Translations under genes and position numbers: made by a program
In this document: in pieces, positions 51,250-59,919 of the stretch
Layout: each line of letters opens with the position of its first letter
Numbering within the stretch: position 1 is the stretch's first letter
Assembly: GCF_900117315.1 (NCBI RefSeq)
Contig: NZ_LT630337.1
Coordinates: 1,270,409-1,334,408 of the forward strand
Source: Bacillus massilinigeriensis
Lineage (GTDB): Bacteria; Bacillota; Bacilli; Bacillales; Cytobacillaceae
Reading direction: 5' to 3'
DNA length: 64,000 nt
The notes under the pieces: model-generated
Told to the model about the DNA's origin: nothing
The model's input: the letters and a program-made list of their open reading frames with translations, nothing else
Database searches by the model: none

Positions 51250-52332
51250 TTATATAATGTTTTTAGTTTTATAAACGTAAGCAAGAATTTCTGCAACTGC
51301 CTTGAAGAATTCTTCAGGAATCGCATCTCCTACCTCAACTTGACTGTATAACGCACGCGCAAGTGGTCGATTCTCAACTGTCATGACATCATTTTCTTTG
51401 GCAATCAATTTTATTTTCTGAGCCATAAAGTCGACCCCTTTTGCTACTACATAAGGTGCTTCTAGCTTATTTTCATCATATTTTAAAGCGATGGCATAGT
51501 GAGTTGGATTGGTAATAACCACATCTGCGTTTGGTACTTCCTGCATCATCCTTCTCATGGCCATTTCTCGTTGTCTTTGTTTTATCTTTGACTTTATGAG
51601 AGGATCCCCTTCAGAGTTTTTATACTCGTCTTTTATATCTTGTTTTGACATTCTAATATTTTTCTCAAAATCATATTTTTGATAAAGATAGTCTAATAGA
51701 GATAAAAAAAGCAGGGCACCAGATGCAAATAAACCCATTTGTACGGTTAAATTGGCCAAGGTTGCCATGATGTCTCCTATCGATTTTTGAGACAATATGA
51801 GAATTTCTTCTTTCCTAGTCCATAAAACAATAAATGTTACGAATCCTACAAAACTAATTTTTAATATTGATTTCAACAATTCTACTATCGCCCGCATCGA
51901 AAAAATTCTTTTAAATCCGCTAATCGGATTGATTTTTTCAAGCTTAAATTGAATGGCCTCTGCAGAAAATAGAAAACCGACCTGCATATAATTCGAGGCT
52001 ACTCCTGCTATTAGAGCGACAAGCAGGATCGGTCCAAGTAATAAAGCTAGTTGTTGTAATATATCAAGGAAAACAATTTGAATATTGTTCGCCGTAATTT
52101 CCATAAGCATGTATTCTTGAAAAGGGTATCTAAATAAATTGACAATTCTTTCTCTTAAATATCCGCTGGCAAATAATAAAAACAGAAACACTGCAAGTAG
52201 TCCGACCGCTGTATTAATATCTTGACTTTTCGCAACCTGCCCTTTTTTCCGAGCATCTTGACGTTTTTTCGGTGTCGCTTTTTCCGTTTTCTCACCAGCA
52301 AAAAACTGTAAATCTAAAGATAACCATTCCAT
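51250..52332 (-). CDS. flhB: Flagellar export switch protein FlhB
   Basis: Controls the substrate-specificity switch from hook to filament export. The 360-aa protein starts with a soluble GEKTEKATPKKRQDARKKGQ segment, has four membrane helices (about 35-215), and carries the autocleavage motif NPTH within DVVITNPTHYAIALKY near residue 270. It is 3 bp after fliR. It should work with FliK, encoded upstream, in hook-length control. Confidence 0.96.
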   Translation of the reverse strand: MEWLSLDLQFFAGEKTEKATPKKRQDARKKGQVAKSQDINTAVGLLAVFLFLLFASGYLRERIVNLFRYPFQEYMLMEITANNIQIVFLDILQQLALLLGPILLVALIAGVASNYMQVGFLFSAEAIQFKLEKINPISGFKRIFSMRAIVELLKSILKISFVGFVTFIVLWTRKEEILILSQKSIGDIMATLANLTVQMGLFASGALLFLSLLDYLYQKYDFEKNIRMSKQDIKDEYKNSEGDPLIKSKIKQRQREMAMRRMMQEVPNADVVITNPTHYAIALKYDENKLEAPYVVAKGVDFMAQKIKLIAKENDVMTVENRPLARALYSQVEVGDAIPEEFFKAVAEILAYVYKTKNII

Positions 52333-52335
52333 TCT

Positions 52336-53118
52336 TTATGAACCCCCCAAAAGATCCATAAGACCTCTCATTGTTTCAAACATTAGTTCAAATAGCTGGG
52401 ACACAGCCATCATCATCACACTCATAACAGAGATTAACACGATAAAACTAACAGCAATTTTCACAGGTATCCCAACAACAAATATATTTAGTTGAGGAAC
52501 AGTCCTTGCGACAATACCTAATGCAATATCAACAAGGAAAATACTCCCGACGACAGGAATCGACATTTGAAAAGCAACAATAAACATAGAATTAAATGAC
52601 CGAATAATGTATTCAATGATATCCTGATTACCAAATGGTAGCCAAGCTTGGTCTAACGGTATAAATTGATAACTGTAGAAAACCCCATCAATCAGTAGGT
52701 GATGTCCGTTAACCGCTAATAAAAACATCAGACTAACAATATAAAAAAATTGACCAGTTAGAGGGCTCTGTGCCCCTGTTTGCGGATCAATGACATTGGC
52801 AATAGCAAACCCCATTTGAAAGTCAATAAATCCACCTGCAATTTGAATCGCAGATAAAATTAAATACGCAATAAATCCAATGGAAATTCCAACTAATGCC
52901 TCTTTCAATATTAATAAAAAGTAAGCACCGTCAATTTCTAGAGTCGGTGCATCAATTGTATAGAACATAATCCAAGCTAAAAAGAACCCTAAACCAATCT
53001 TATGAGTTGTTGGAATCGTACGGTAAGAAAACAAAGGCATCATTAGAAAAAATGATGTTACTCTAACGAATACCAATAAAAAAGCAGGAAAGTTTGGTAG
53101 GAATTCTAAAATATTCAT
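52336..53118 (-). CDS. fliR: Flagellar export gate protein FliR
   Basis: Integral membrane part of the FliPQR export channel. The 260-aa protein has about six to seven hydrophobic helices and the family segment GFIDFQMGFAIANVIDPQTG near residue 90. The start overlaps the fliQ stop by 4 bp, so translation is coupled. It lies in the conserved order fliP-fliQ-fliR-flhB-flhA. Confidence 0.95.
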   Translation of the reverse strand: MNILEFLPNFPAFLLVFVRVTSFFLMMPLFSYRTIPTTHKIGLGFFLAWIMFYTIDAPTLEIDGAYFLLILKEALVGISIGFIAYLILSAIQIAGGFIDFQMGFAIANVIDPQTGAQSPLTGQFFYIVSLMFLLAVNGHHLLIDGVFYSYQFIPLDQAWLPFGNQDIIEYIIRSFNSMFIVAFQMSIPVVGSIFLVDIALGIVARTVPQLNIFVVGIPVKIAVSFIVLISVMSVMMMAVSQLFELMFETMRGLMDLLGGS

Positions 53119-53384
53119 CCTACAAACCTAGTTAAATTTGAGAATATTTCATTTGCATAAGACAGCATATGACTCAGCATAAAAGGACCAAAAAAAACGA
53201 TTCCGACTAAAACTGCAACAATCTTTGGCACAAATGCAAGTGTTTGCTCTTGAATTTGAGTAGTTGCTTGAAAGATACTAACGATTAATCCAACAACGAG
53301 AGCAAGTAGCAATAACGGTCCCGAAATAATGATTACGGCCCATATGCCTTGTTCAGCAATTGTGATAACTGATTCTGGGGTCAT
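53115..53384 (-). CDS. fliQ: Flagellar export gate protein FliQ
   Basis: An 89-aa protein with two membrane helices, the smallest FliPQR subunit. It starts MTPESVITIAEQGIWAVIII and contains GLIVSIFQATTQIQEQTLAFVPKI-type family core (SIFQATTQIQEQTLAFVPK near residue 38). It follows fliP by 15 bp and overlaps fliR by 4 bp. Confidence 0.95.
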   Translation of the reverse strand: MTPESVITIAEQGIWAVIIISGPLLLLALVVGLIVSIFQATTQIQEQTLAFVPKIVAVLVGIVFFGPFMLSHMLSYANEIFSNLTRFVG

Positions 53385-53399
53385 ATATTTTCACCTGCT

Positions 53400-54065
53400 T
53401 TAAAAACTATCTAATAAAGATTTCACAACTAAATACCATCCATCCACAAGGACAAATAAAAGGATTTTAAATGGTAGAGAGATCATGACCGGAGGAAGCA
53501 TCATCATCCCCATCGACATTAACACACTCGCCACTACCATATCAATGACTAAAAATGGAATAAAAATCATAAAGCCGATTTGAAAGGCAGTTTTGATTTC
53601 ACTAATGGCAAAAGCAGGAACGAGAGTTGTTAACGGGATATCTTTTATTGAATCCGGTCGATCTGCTTTCGCGTAATCCAAAAATAATGCCAAATCCTTT
53701 TGCCTTGTATGGGCACTCATAAATTCTTTAAATGGTAATGCGGCTCGATCATACGCTTCTTCTAAATTAATTTCCTCGTTAAAAAGCGGAGTTAGAGAAG
53801 TTTTGTTTACCTCTTGAAAGGTCGGAGCCATGATAAAGAAGGTTAAAAAAATCGATAAACCAATAATTACTTGATTTGGTGGCATTTGTTGGGTTGCAAG
53901 CGCTGTTCTGACAAAGGAAAGAACAATAACAATCCGTGTAAAACATGTCATCAAAATGAGTATGCTAGGAGCAATGGATAAAACAGTCAAGAGAAGTAGG
54001 AGCTTCACTGAAGTTGAAACATTTTCAGGTGAGCTATTATTAAAAAACTCCATAAACTCATTCAT
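53400..54065 (-). CDS. fliP: Flagellar export gate protein FliP
   Basis: Pentameric core of the FliPQR channel. The 221-aa protein has four to five membrane helices and signatures LTCFTRIVIVLSFVRTALAT-like (near residue 40-60), FIPFLVIDMVVASVLMSMGM (near 168) and PFKILLFVLVDGWYLV (near 200). It lacks a separate long signal peptide. The start overlaps the fliO stop by 4 bp. Confidence 0.96.
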   Translation of the reverse strand: MNEFMEFFNNSSPENVSTSVKLLLLLTVLSIAPSILILMTCFTRIVIVLSFVRTALATQQMPPNQVIIGLSIFLTFFIMAPTFQEVNKTSLTPLFNEEINLEEAYDRAALPFKEFMSAHTRQKDLALFLDYAKADRPDSIKDIPLTTLVPAFAISEIKTAFQIGFMIFIPFLVIDMVVASVLMSMGMMMLPPVMISLPFKILLFVLVDGWYLVVKSLLDSF

Positions 54066-54733
54066 CGATCTTCTGGCCCCTTCTTTTCCATATCTTCAAA
54101 TATCTTTTTTCGATTATTCTTCATATCCTGAAGCTGATTCTTTAATATCGTGCTGAACTGGCTCTCTTCTGTAGTACTCTTCTTTTTCTTTATTTTTGCT
54201 CTTTCTAATACCTTTGTCACAATATCGCTTGGTTGGACAAGCTGTTCCATTTTATCATTATAGTTAGATAAAATTTGGCGGTATTCTTCCTCATCATTTA
54301 TTTCCTTTAAAAGCTGGATGCTTTCACCAACACCAACCACTAATAATTGATTTCCCACTTTAATAATTTGAACAGAACGATTAGATCCAAGGGAGGCTCC
54401 CCCAATATTCTCAATAATTTGTGAACTCTTATAGGATTTATTCTTTTTATTAATAAATTTAAGCATAAAATAAAGTAGAGCAACGACAAATATGGTTGCA
54501 AATATCATTTTCAAGAAATCCCATATTGTTAACCCTACATTATTATTATCAGTAGTATTAGTATTCGTGTTATCATTTTCAGTTGTTGGCTGATTTTGAT
54601 TGCATGCATCCGGATTCTCCAAGCATTCCTTGACACTTTTATTAACCTGCTCTGCATAGGCTAATTTGTTTAAACCTAGCAGAGCAACAGTGACCAAAAG
54701 CAACACTCTCATGAAAAACATTATTTTTCGCAA
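54062..54733 (-). CDS. fliO: Flagellar biosynthetic protein FliO (FliZ of Bacillus)
   Basis: A 223-aa membrane protein that helps assemble FliP. It has a signal-like first helix (residues 5-26), a short extracytoplasmic part with two cysteines (KECLENPDACNQNQP), a second helix (about 68-90) and a basic cytosolic domain with LGSNRSVQIIKVGNQLLVVG near 115. The start is TTG at 54733 with GAGGGTG 7 nt upstream; the next ATG is too far from the SD. In B. subtilis the gene is named fliZ. It overlaps fliP by 4 bp. Confidence 0.9.
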   Translation of the reverse strand: MRKIMFFMRVLLLVTVALLGLNKLAYAEQVNKSVKECLENPDACNQNQPTTENDNTNTNTTDNNNVGLTIWDFLKMIFATIFVVALLYFMLKFINKKNKSYKSSQIIENIGGASLGSNRSVQIIKVGNQLLVVGVGESIQLLKEINDEEEYRQILSNYNDKMEQLVQPSDIVTKVLERAKIKKKKSTTEESQFSTILKNQLQDMKNNRKKIFEDMEKKGPEDR

Positions 54734-54760
54734 TGCGCTGCACCCTCTAAATCTTTTTAT

Positions 54761-55123
54761 TTATCCTAAGGTTTTTGATATAGCTTCTAAAACACGATCC
54801 GCTTGGAAAGGTTTTACGATAAAATCCTTAGCACCTGCTTGAATAGCATCAATTACCATCGCTTGTTGCCCCATTGCTGAGCACATAATGACTTTAGCAT
54901 TAGGATTGATTTTTTTAATTTCTTTTAATGAAGTAATTCCATCCATTTCTGGCATTGTAATATCCATTGTAACTAAATCAGGTTGTGTTTCCTTATACTT
55001 TTCAACCGCCTGTGCACCATCAGATGCCTCTCCAACAACCTCATAACCATTCTTGGATAGGATATCCTTAATCATCATCCTCATAAATGCTGCGTCATCT
55101 ACAATTAAAATCCTATGTGCCAT
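54761..55123 (-). CDS. cheY: Chemotaxis response regulator CheY
   Basis: A 120-aa single-domain receiver that, when phosphorylated by CheA, binds FliM and promotes counterclockwise rotation in Bacillus. It has the acidic pair in ILIVDDAAFMR, phosphoacceptor D54 in VTMDITMPEMDG, the switch threonine/serine in MCSAMGQ and lysine in DFIVKPFQ. The ATG at 55123 gives the exact family start MAHRILIVDD; a GTG six codons upstream overlaps the SD. Confidence 0.97.
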   Translation of the reverse strand: MAHRILIVDDAAFMRMMIKDILSKNGYEVVGEASDGAQAVEKYKETQPDLVTMDITMPEMDGITSLKEIKKINPNAKVIMCSAMGQQAMVIDAIQAGAKDFIVKPFQADRVLEAISKTLG

Positions 55124-55145
55124 ATTTCCATTAACCTCCACTAGA

Positions 55146-56426
55146 TTATCTTAATTTTTTAATACGATCACTTTGACTGATAATATCTGTTACACGAACG
55201 CCAAAGTTTTCGTCTATAACAACCACTTCACCCTTTGCGATTAGACGGTTGTTTACGAGAATATCAACTGGTTCACCAGCAAGCTTGTCCAACTCTATAA
55301 TGGACCCAGCTGATAATTCTAATATCTCTTTCACTGATCTTTTTGTACGACCTAGTTCAACAGTCACTTGTAATGGAATATCCAAAAGCATATTTAAATT
55401 TTTAGTTTCGGATTCCTGAAGCTGAACTGGCTCAAAGCTCGAGAATACAGCCGGTTGAACAGTAGGTGGCGTACCACCTGGATATCCGCCAAAATGCTGC
55501 GGAGCGTTTTGATACGCATTAGGCTGAGGCGGCATTTGGTATTCACCCATTTGCTGCTGCATGTTAGGGAATCCCCCTTGCGCCATGCTTGAAGCAGGAT
55601 TTCCTCCCATTGATGCTGGTTCGCTCGAAAAAGATTCTGGACGAAGATCAGCTTGATGGCTTGGAACTGGTTGATCATAAGAATCAGTATTCGAAGGATA
55701 GTCATCCTCTATTTTATCAGGTTCATTCATTTCTGGGGAGCTTGGATTTAGCAATTCATTGACTAAACTTTTTGCAAAATTCAAAGGTAATAGTTGCATG
55801 ATACTAGAATCTATAAGCTCTCCTACTTTTAATCTAAATGATACCTTCACTAACATATCATCGTTTGGTAGTTGTTCAGTACCTTCCCCATGAACGACAT
55901 CTAAAAAATCAATAGATGGAGGAGATATATCTACCCGTTTATGAAAGATGGTTGACATGGAAGTTGCGGAAGAACCCATCATTTGGTTCATAGCTTCCTG
56001 TACAGCACTTAATTGGATTTCTCCCATCATTTCTGAGGCGTTCTTTCCATCTCCGCCTAACATCAAATCTGCAATAATAGCAGCATCTGATTGCTTTATA
56101 ATTAGCAAATTTGTTCCTGCAAAGCCCTCAGTATATTTAACTTGAATGGCAACATAGGGATGTGGAAATTCATCTGTTATTTTATTCTTCATCACAATGG
56201 ATACGGTTGGAGTAGTAATATCCACTTTTTGATTCAATAAGGTTGAAAGTGCTGTTGCTGAGCTTCCAAAAGAAATGTTTCCAATTTCACCTAAGGCGTC
56301 TTTTTCCATTGGAGACAAAAATTCATCAACATTTACTGAATCACTAACATTTTCTTCATCATCATCATCAGATCCTCTTAGTAGAGCATCGATTTCATCT
56401 TGAGAAAGCATATCACCGTTCATCAT
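55146..56426 (-). CDS. fliY: Flagellar switch phosphatase FliY
   Basis: C-ring protein of 426 aa joining CheY-P phosphatase activity with the FliN-like switch domain. An N-terminal MLSQDEIDALLRG motif resembles the CheY-binding peptide of FliM. Two CheC-type active sites follow (GEIGNISFGSSATALS near 50 and AVQEAMNQMMGSSATSMS near 150), then a proline/glutamine-rich linker (about 240-320) and a C-terminal SpoA domain (DIPLQVTVELGRTKRSVKEI). It overlaps fliM by 14 bp; the GGGAG SD lies inside fliM. Confidence 0.96.
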   Translation of the reverse strand: MMNGDMLSQDEIDALLRGSDDDDEENVSDSVNVDEFLSPMEKDALGEIGNISFGSSATALSTLLNQKVDITTPTVSIVMKNKITDEFPHPYVAIQVKYTEGFAGTNLLIIKQSDAAIIADLMLGGDGKNASEMMGEIQLSAVQEAMNQMMGSSATSMSTIFHKRVDISPPSIDFLDVVHGEGTEQLPNDDMLVKVSFRLKVGELIDSSIMQLLPLNFAKSLVNELLNPSSPEMNEPDKIEDDYPSNTDSYDQPVPSHQADLRPESFSSEPASMGGNPASSMAQGGFPNMQQQMGEYQMPPQPNAYQNAPQHFGGYPGGTPPTVQPAVFSSFEPVQLQESETKNLNMLLDIPLQVTVELGRTKRSVKEILELSAGSIIELDKLAGEPVDILVNNRLIAKGEVVVIDENFGVRVTDIISQSDRIKKLR

Positions 56427-57414
56427 CGTCGTCTCCCCCCTTCAAAGCATCTAAAACTTGAATTGCTATTTTTTTGTTTACTTTCCCTGGTTGTCCGACA
56501 AATTTCGGGATATCGCCGATTTTGATTATTAACGGCTGATCGATTGGTTGATTGAGCTCAATTACATCCCCAATATCAAGCATAAGAAAATCTTGAATGG
56601 AGATTTCTGAACTCCCTAACTCTGCATTAATCATGACATCTGCTTTTTGAATCTTCCTCTCAAGTAGAGCAATTTCTTGAGGGTCCTTATCCTTTTTATC
56701 TGTTTGCATCCAATAATGGACAGATAATTTTGGAATTATCGGCTCTAAAACTACATGAGGGATACATATATTAATCATTCCACTAGTCTCACCAATCGTG
56801 GTATTTAAAGAGATGACAACAACTGTTTCATTTGGAGATACCATTTGTAAAAACTGTGGATTTACTTCGAAATCTGAAAGAATTGGATCTATTTCAGCAA
56901 TTGATTCCCATGCTTCCCGTAAATTTTCAAAAGCACGTTCAAAAGTGTTAGACATTATTTTGGTTTCTATTTCTGTTAAGTTTTCAACTTTATTTATGCT
57001 TGTCCCTTTTCCACCAAGAAGTCTATCCATCATGGCATATGCAATATTTGGATTGACCTCCATTAGTATTCGACCATCTAAAGGTGGAACTTCAAAAACA
57101 TTTAAGACTGTCATCTTTGGTATGGATCGAATAAACTCTTCATATGGAATTTGGTCTGCTGATGCAACAGTGATTTGAACGTAGGTTCTTAACTGAGCAG
57201 AAAAGAAGGTGGTTAAAAGCCTTGCAAAGTTTTCATGGATTCTTGTTAAACTTCTTATTTGATCCTTTGAAAAACGCAATGCCCTCTTAAAATCATATAC
57301 TCTGACTTTCTTTTCTGACTGCTCTTTTTTTAGCTCATCCGCATCCATTTCACCAGTTGACAGAGCAGATAACAATGCATCTATTTCACTTTGTGATAAT
57401 ACTTCACCAGACAA
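56413..57414 (-). CDS. fliM: Flagellar motor switch protein FliM
   Basis: C-ring component of 333 aa linking CheY-P to rotation. The N-terminal CheY-binding peptide is EVLSQSEIDALLSAL, the middle CheC-like domain lacks phosphatase residues, and the C-terminal SpoA domain contains DFLMLDIGDVIELNQPID. The start is TTG at 57414 with an excellent GGAGGTGA SD 6 nt upstream. It lies between fliL and fliY and ends in an acidic DDDDER tail overlapping fliY. Confidence 0.95.
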   Translation of the reverse strand: MSGEVLSQSEIDALLSALSTGEMDADELKKEQSEKKVRVYDFKRALRFSKDQIRSLTRIHENFARLLTTFFSAQLRTYVQITVASADQIPYEEFIRSIPKMTVLNVFEVPPLDGRILMEVNPNIAYAMMDRLLGGKGTSINKVENLTEIETKIMSNTFERAFENLREAWESIAEIDPILSDFEVNPQFLQMVSPNETVVVISLNTTIGETSGMINICIPHVVLEPIIPKLSVHYWMQTDKKDKDPQEIALLERKIQKADVMINAELGSSEISIQDFLMLDIGDVIELNQPIDQPLIIKIGDIPKFVGQPGKVNKKIAIQVLDALKGGDDDDER

Positions 57415-57460
57415 GGTACCTCACCTCCATATTAAGTCGTGTCTTTTCTAAGATCTTCCT

Positions 57461-57886
57461 TTACTGGAGGAGAGACTCTGTAATATAGACCTGTTCAACC
57501 TTACCTTCTTGCATCAGTTCATTGATTTTTACTTTTAAACTTTCTTCGAGAGCCGTCTTTCCTTCCTTACCCTTTAATTCGTCTGCCTTTTTTTCCGATA
57601 GTTCTTCTATGATAATATTCTTCACTTGAAAATCTCTTTTTTCCAATTCTTCTTTCGCTTTTTTACTATCTGTTTGTATTTTAAAAGAAATACGAATAAA
57701 GTCATCACTTGCTAAATTTGTGGTAATCTCCGGAACATCAACAGAAGCCTCTAATACCTCATCTATTGTTGGAGGCTTGTCCTCTTGTCCGGTAAATTTT
57801 AGTACAACCACTACTGCTATAGCACCCACAAGTGTGATAGCAACCAGTAAAATTAGCATGATCATTAATAGCTTATTATTCTTCAT
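57461..57886 (-). CDS. fliL: Flagellar basal body-associated protein FliL
   Basis: A 141-aa single-pass membrane protein near the stator. It has one N-terminal helix (about residues 6-28) and a periplasmic-type stomatin-like domain with DDFIRISFKIQTDSKKAKEE near 70. The start chosen is ATG at 57886 with GGAGG 9 nt upstream; an ATG two codons earlier is only 3 nt from the SD. It overlaps flbD by 11 bp. Confidence 0.93.
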   Translation of the reverse strand: MKNNKLLMIMLILLVAITLVGAIAVVVVLKFTGQEDKPPTIDEVLEASVDVPEITTNLASDDFIRISFKIQTDSKKAKEELEKRDFQVKNIIIEELSEKKADELKGKEGKTALEESLKVKINELMQEGKVEQVYITESLLQ

Positions 57887-58094
57887 CTTCATTATCCTCC
57901 AACTGCCTGCCGAGAAGGTTGATGGATCTATAGAATTTCTCTACCATTTGGGTGACCTGTTCCTCTTTTTCCCTCACAACATACTTATTGTTGTTTGTTA
58001 GGGTAATTGTTGTATCAGGAAAGGATTCTATTGTCTCTATAAAAATCGCATTGATAAAAAATGGCTTTCCATTTAACCGAGTGAGCTTAATCAA
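57876..58094 (-). CDS. swrD: FlbD-family protein SwrD (YlzI)
   Basis: A 72-aa FlbD-family protein; SwrD in B. subtilis raises flagellar torque and is needed for swarming. It begins MIKLTRLNGKPFFINAIFIE and contains ESFPDTTITLTNNNKYVV, the family core. The only usable start is TTG at 58094, and the 9 nt before it contain no SD. A strong AGGGAGGG lies at 58135-58142, separated by a perfect hairpin (58104-58132) that would bring it to about 11 nt from the start. It overlaps fliL by 11 bp. Confidence 0.88.
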   Translation of the reverse strand: MIKLTRLNGKPFFINAIFIETIESFPDTTITLTNNNKYVVREKEEQVTQMVEKFYRSINLLGRQLEDNEDEE

Positions 58095-58103
58095 TGTTAT
58101 ATC

Positions 58104-58132
58104 AAGGTTGAAGGATTAAAGCCTTCAACCTT
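58104..58132 (-). promoter_or_regulatory. Perfect hairpin between the SD and start of swrD
   Basis: AAGGTTGAAGG (minus strand, from 58132) and CCTTCAACCTT (to 58104) pair over 11 bp around a 7-nt loop. Two nt upstream is AGGGAGGG (58135-58142); nine nt downstream is the TTG of swrD. No U tract follows, so a terminator is unlikely. Folding would shorten the SD-to-start distance from about 40 to 11 nt. Confidence 0.7.
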
Positions 58133-58146
58133 GTCCCTCCCTTAGA

Positions 58147-59445
58147 CTATCGTTTTAAGTTTACTAGTTCTTGTAAAATCTCATCAGATGTTGTGATGAT
58201 TCGAGTATTTGCCTGGAAACCACGTTGAGCGGTAATCATTTCAGTGAATTCCTCGGAAAGGTCTACGTTTGACATTTCTAGGGATCCTGAAGCGATTGTA
58301 CCACGTCCCTCACCTGCGACATTTATATCAGGTGTTCCTGAGTTAACAGTTTCTTGGAAGAGGTTGTTGCCGGCTTTGTTTAACCCAGAGCTGTTACTGA
58401 ATTTAGCAATTGCGATTCGACCAAGTGTTGAAATTTGTCCATTTGAGTAAACACCATTAATTTCTCCCATGGAACCGATACTAAAGCTTTCGAGTTTCCC
58501 TTCAGTAAAACCATTAGGATTGGATAATACTGTTGAACCACCAGTATTTCTTGTAATTCCTTCTGTAGAAATTGTTACACCTTTTAAATATGTTACAGGC
58601 GTTGTTGGTAATGGAATACCGGCTGTCGTAAATGCTGCTTCTGGTGTAAATGTACTATTATTATTTGCATCAATTTTTAAAACGCCATCCTGGTTAATCG
58701 CTGCTACTGGAGGAGTTGCAGATGGATTCCCTTTTATCTGATCTAAGGTCTTACCATAAAACACATGCCAAGTATCTGTTGCTACTGCAGGAGTCCCCAC
58801 AGAAGTAGTACTTATCTTTTTATAGTGAACATCAATTGTATGTTCATTACCAGAGCTGTCCACTACTTTGACTTGTTGGGTAAAAATATTATCATTGTTA
58901 TTATCAATTGTATTTGGGTCTAGATTTCCTGAAATTGTAATCTTATTAGTAGTAGTAGCCGGCAACACAGCATTCACGTTAACCGCTACATCTCCATATG
59001 TGTTTGACAAAGTTTTACCATCAGCAAGATATTTATAAGCCTGTACCTTCAATCCATCAGCGTTAACAAGCGTACCGTTATCATCTAAATAGAAGTTTCC
59101 CGCACGCGTGTAAAACTCAGAATCCCCTTGTTTTACAACAAAATATCCGTCTCCGTCAATCCCTAAATCAAGCGGGCGGTTTGTTGTTTGTAGACTTGAC
59201 CCTGTATGAATCGTATCGATGGTTGCAAGAGTCGACCCTAAACCAACCTGAGTTGGGTTTTTTCCTCCACGTGCATCAGTAGAAGCACTTGCCCCTGATA
59301 CGGTTTGGTTCATCGTATCTTTAAATGTCACGCGACCCTTTTTGAAGCCTGCTGTATTTACATTGGCGATGTTATTACCGATTACGTCTAATTTCGTTTG
59401 AAAGTTTTTCATTCCACTAATACCGGAATACATTGAACGTAACAT
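58147..59445 (-). CDS. flgE: Flagellar hook protein FlgE, with an enlarged central domain
   Basis: Hook subunit of 432 aa. The first ~130 residues (MLRSMYSGISGMKNFQTKLD, IGNNIANVNTAGFKKGRVTF, LDLGIDGDGYFVVKQGD) and the last ~50 (EMSNVDLSEEFTEMITAQRG, TTSDEILQELVNLKR) are the axial core and align with B. subtilis FlgE. The middle (about 150-330) is a threonine/asparagine-rich beta domain absent from the ~264-aa B. subtilis protein as I recall it. Older annotations call this gene flgG; placement after flgD and before fliL argues for the hook. SD AAAGGAG precedes the ATG. Confidence 0.92.
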   Translation of the reverse strand: MLRSMYSGISGMKNFQTKLDVIGNNIANVNTAGFKKGRVTFKDTMNQTVSGASASTDARGGKNPTQVGLGSTLATIDTIHTGSSLQTTNRPLDLGIDGDGYFVVKQGDSEFYTRAGNFYLDDNGTLVNADGLKVQAYKYLADGKTLSNTYGDVAVNVNAVLPATTTNKITISGNLDPNTIDNNNDNIFTQQVKVVDSSGNEHTIDVHYKKISTTSVGTPAVATDTWHVFYGKTLDQIKGNPSATPPVAAINQDGVLKIDANNNSTFTPEAAFTTAGIPLPTTPVTYLKGVTISTEGITRNTGGSTVLSNPNGFTEGKLESFSIGSMGEINGVYSNGQISTLGRIAIAKFSNSSGLNKAGNNLFQETVNSGTPDINVAGEGRGTIASGSLEMSNVDLSEEFTEMITAQRGFQANTRIITTSDEILQELVNLKR

Positions 59446-59515
59446 ATTGGTTCTCCTTTCTTATTGAGCTGCTTCAATCATTCCACAGCTCTAGGCCTCC
59501 ATTTACTGGTCCAGC

Positions 59516-59902
59516 CTACTCATCTAATATAATCGTTCCGTTAATATTGGTAAAGATTTGTGAGGATACTTCATTCCGATCCATTGCCGTGATCACCGTA
59601 TTGTTTTTGGCACTTACGATTAAAGCTGCATCCTGTAACAATACTAGAGAATCATTGACACCCATTTTTTTCGCTTCGTTTACCTTTTCCTCAATCCGTT
59701 CCCACCGAGCATCATTGATATGAATTCCTCTTTTCTGAATACGCTCTTTAGCGTGCTTGCTTATCGTTAATTTCTCATTCGAACGAATAGCTGTTTGTAA
59801 TTGATCTGAGAATGCATTCGTTTTCAATGTTTGCGGTTTTGTACGAATTTGTTGAGAGTGTACATTCGGTGATTGAATCGGACGAAAAATCGGCCTATCC
59901 AT
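59516..59902 (-). CDS. Flagellar operon protein (TIGR02530-type)
   Basis: A 128-aa soluble protein of the small family found between flgD and flgE in many Firmicutes. The conserved part is residues 48-128, with ISKHAKERIQKRGIHINDAR, DSLVLLQDAALIVSAKNNTV and TAMDRNEVSSQIFTNINGTI. The first 45 residues are basic and proline/glutamine-rich. No catalytic motif is seen. Placement suggests a role in hook assembly or export. It is 17 bp after flgD and 70 bp before flgE. I do not recall it in B. subtilis. Confidence 0.85.
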   Translation of the reverse strand: MDRPIFRPIQSPNVHSQQIRTKPQTLKTNAFSDQLQTAIRSNEKLTISKHAKERIQKRGIHINDARWERIEEKVNEAKKMGVNDSLVLLQDAALIVSAKNNTVITAMDRNEVSSQIFTNINGTIILDE

Positions 59903-59919
59903 CCAACCACTTCCTTTTA

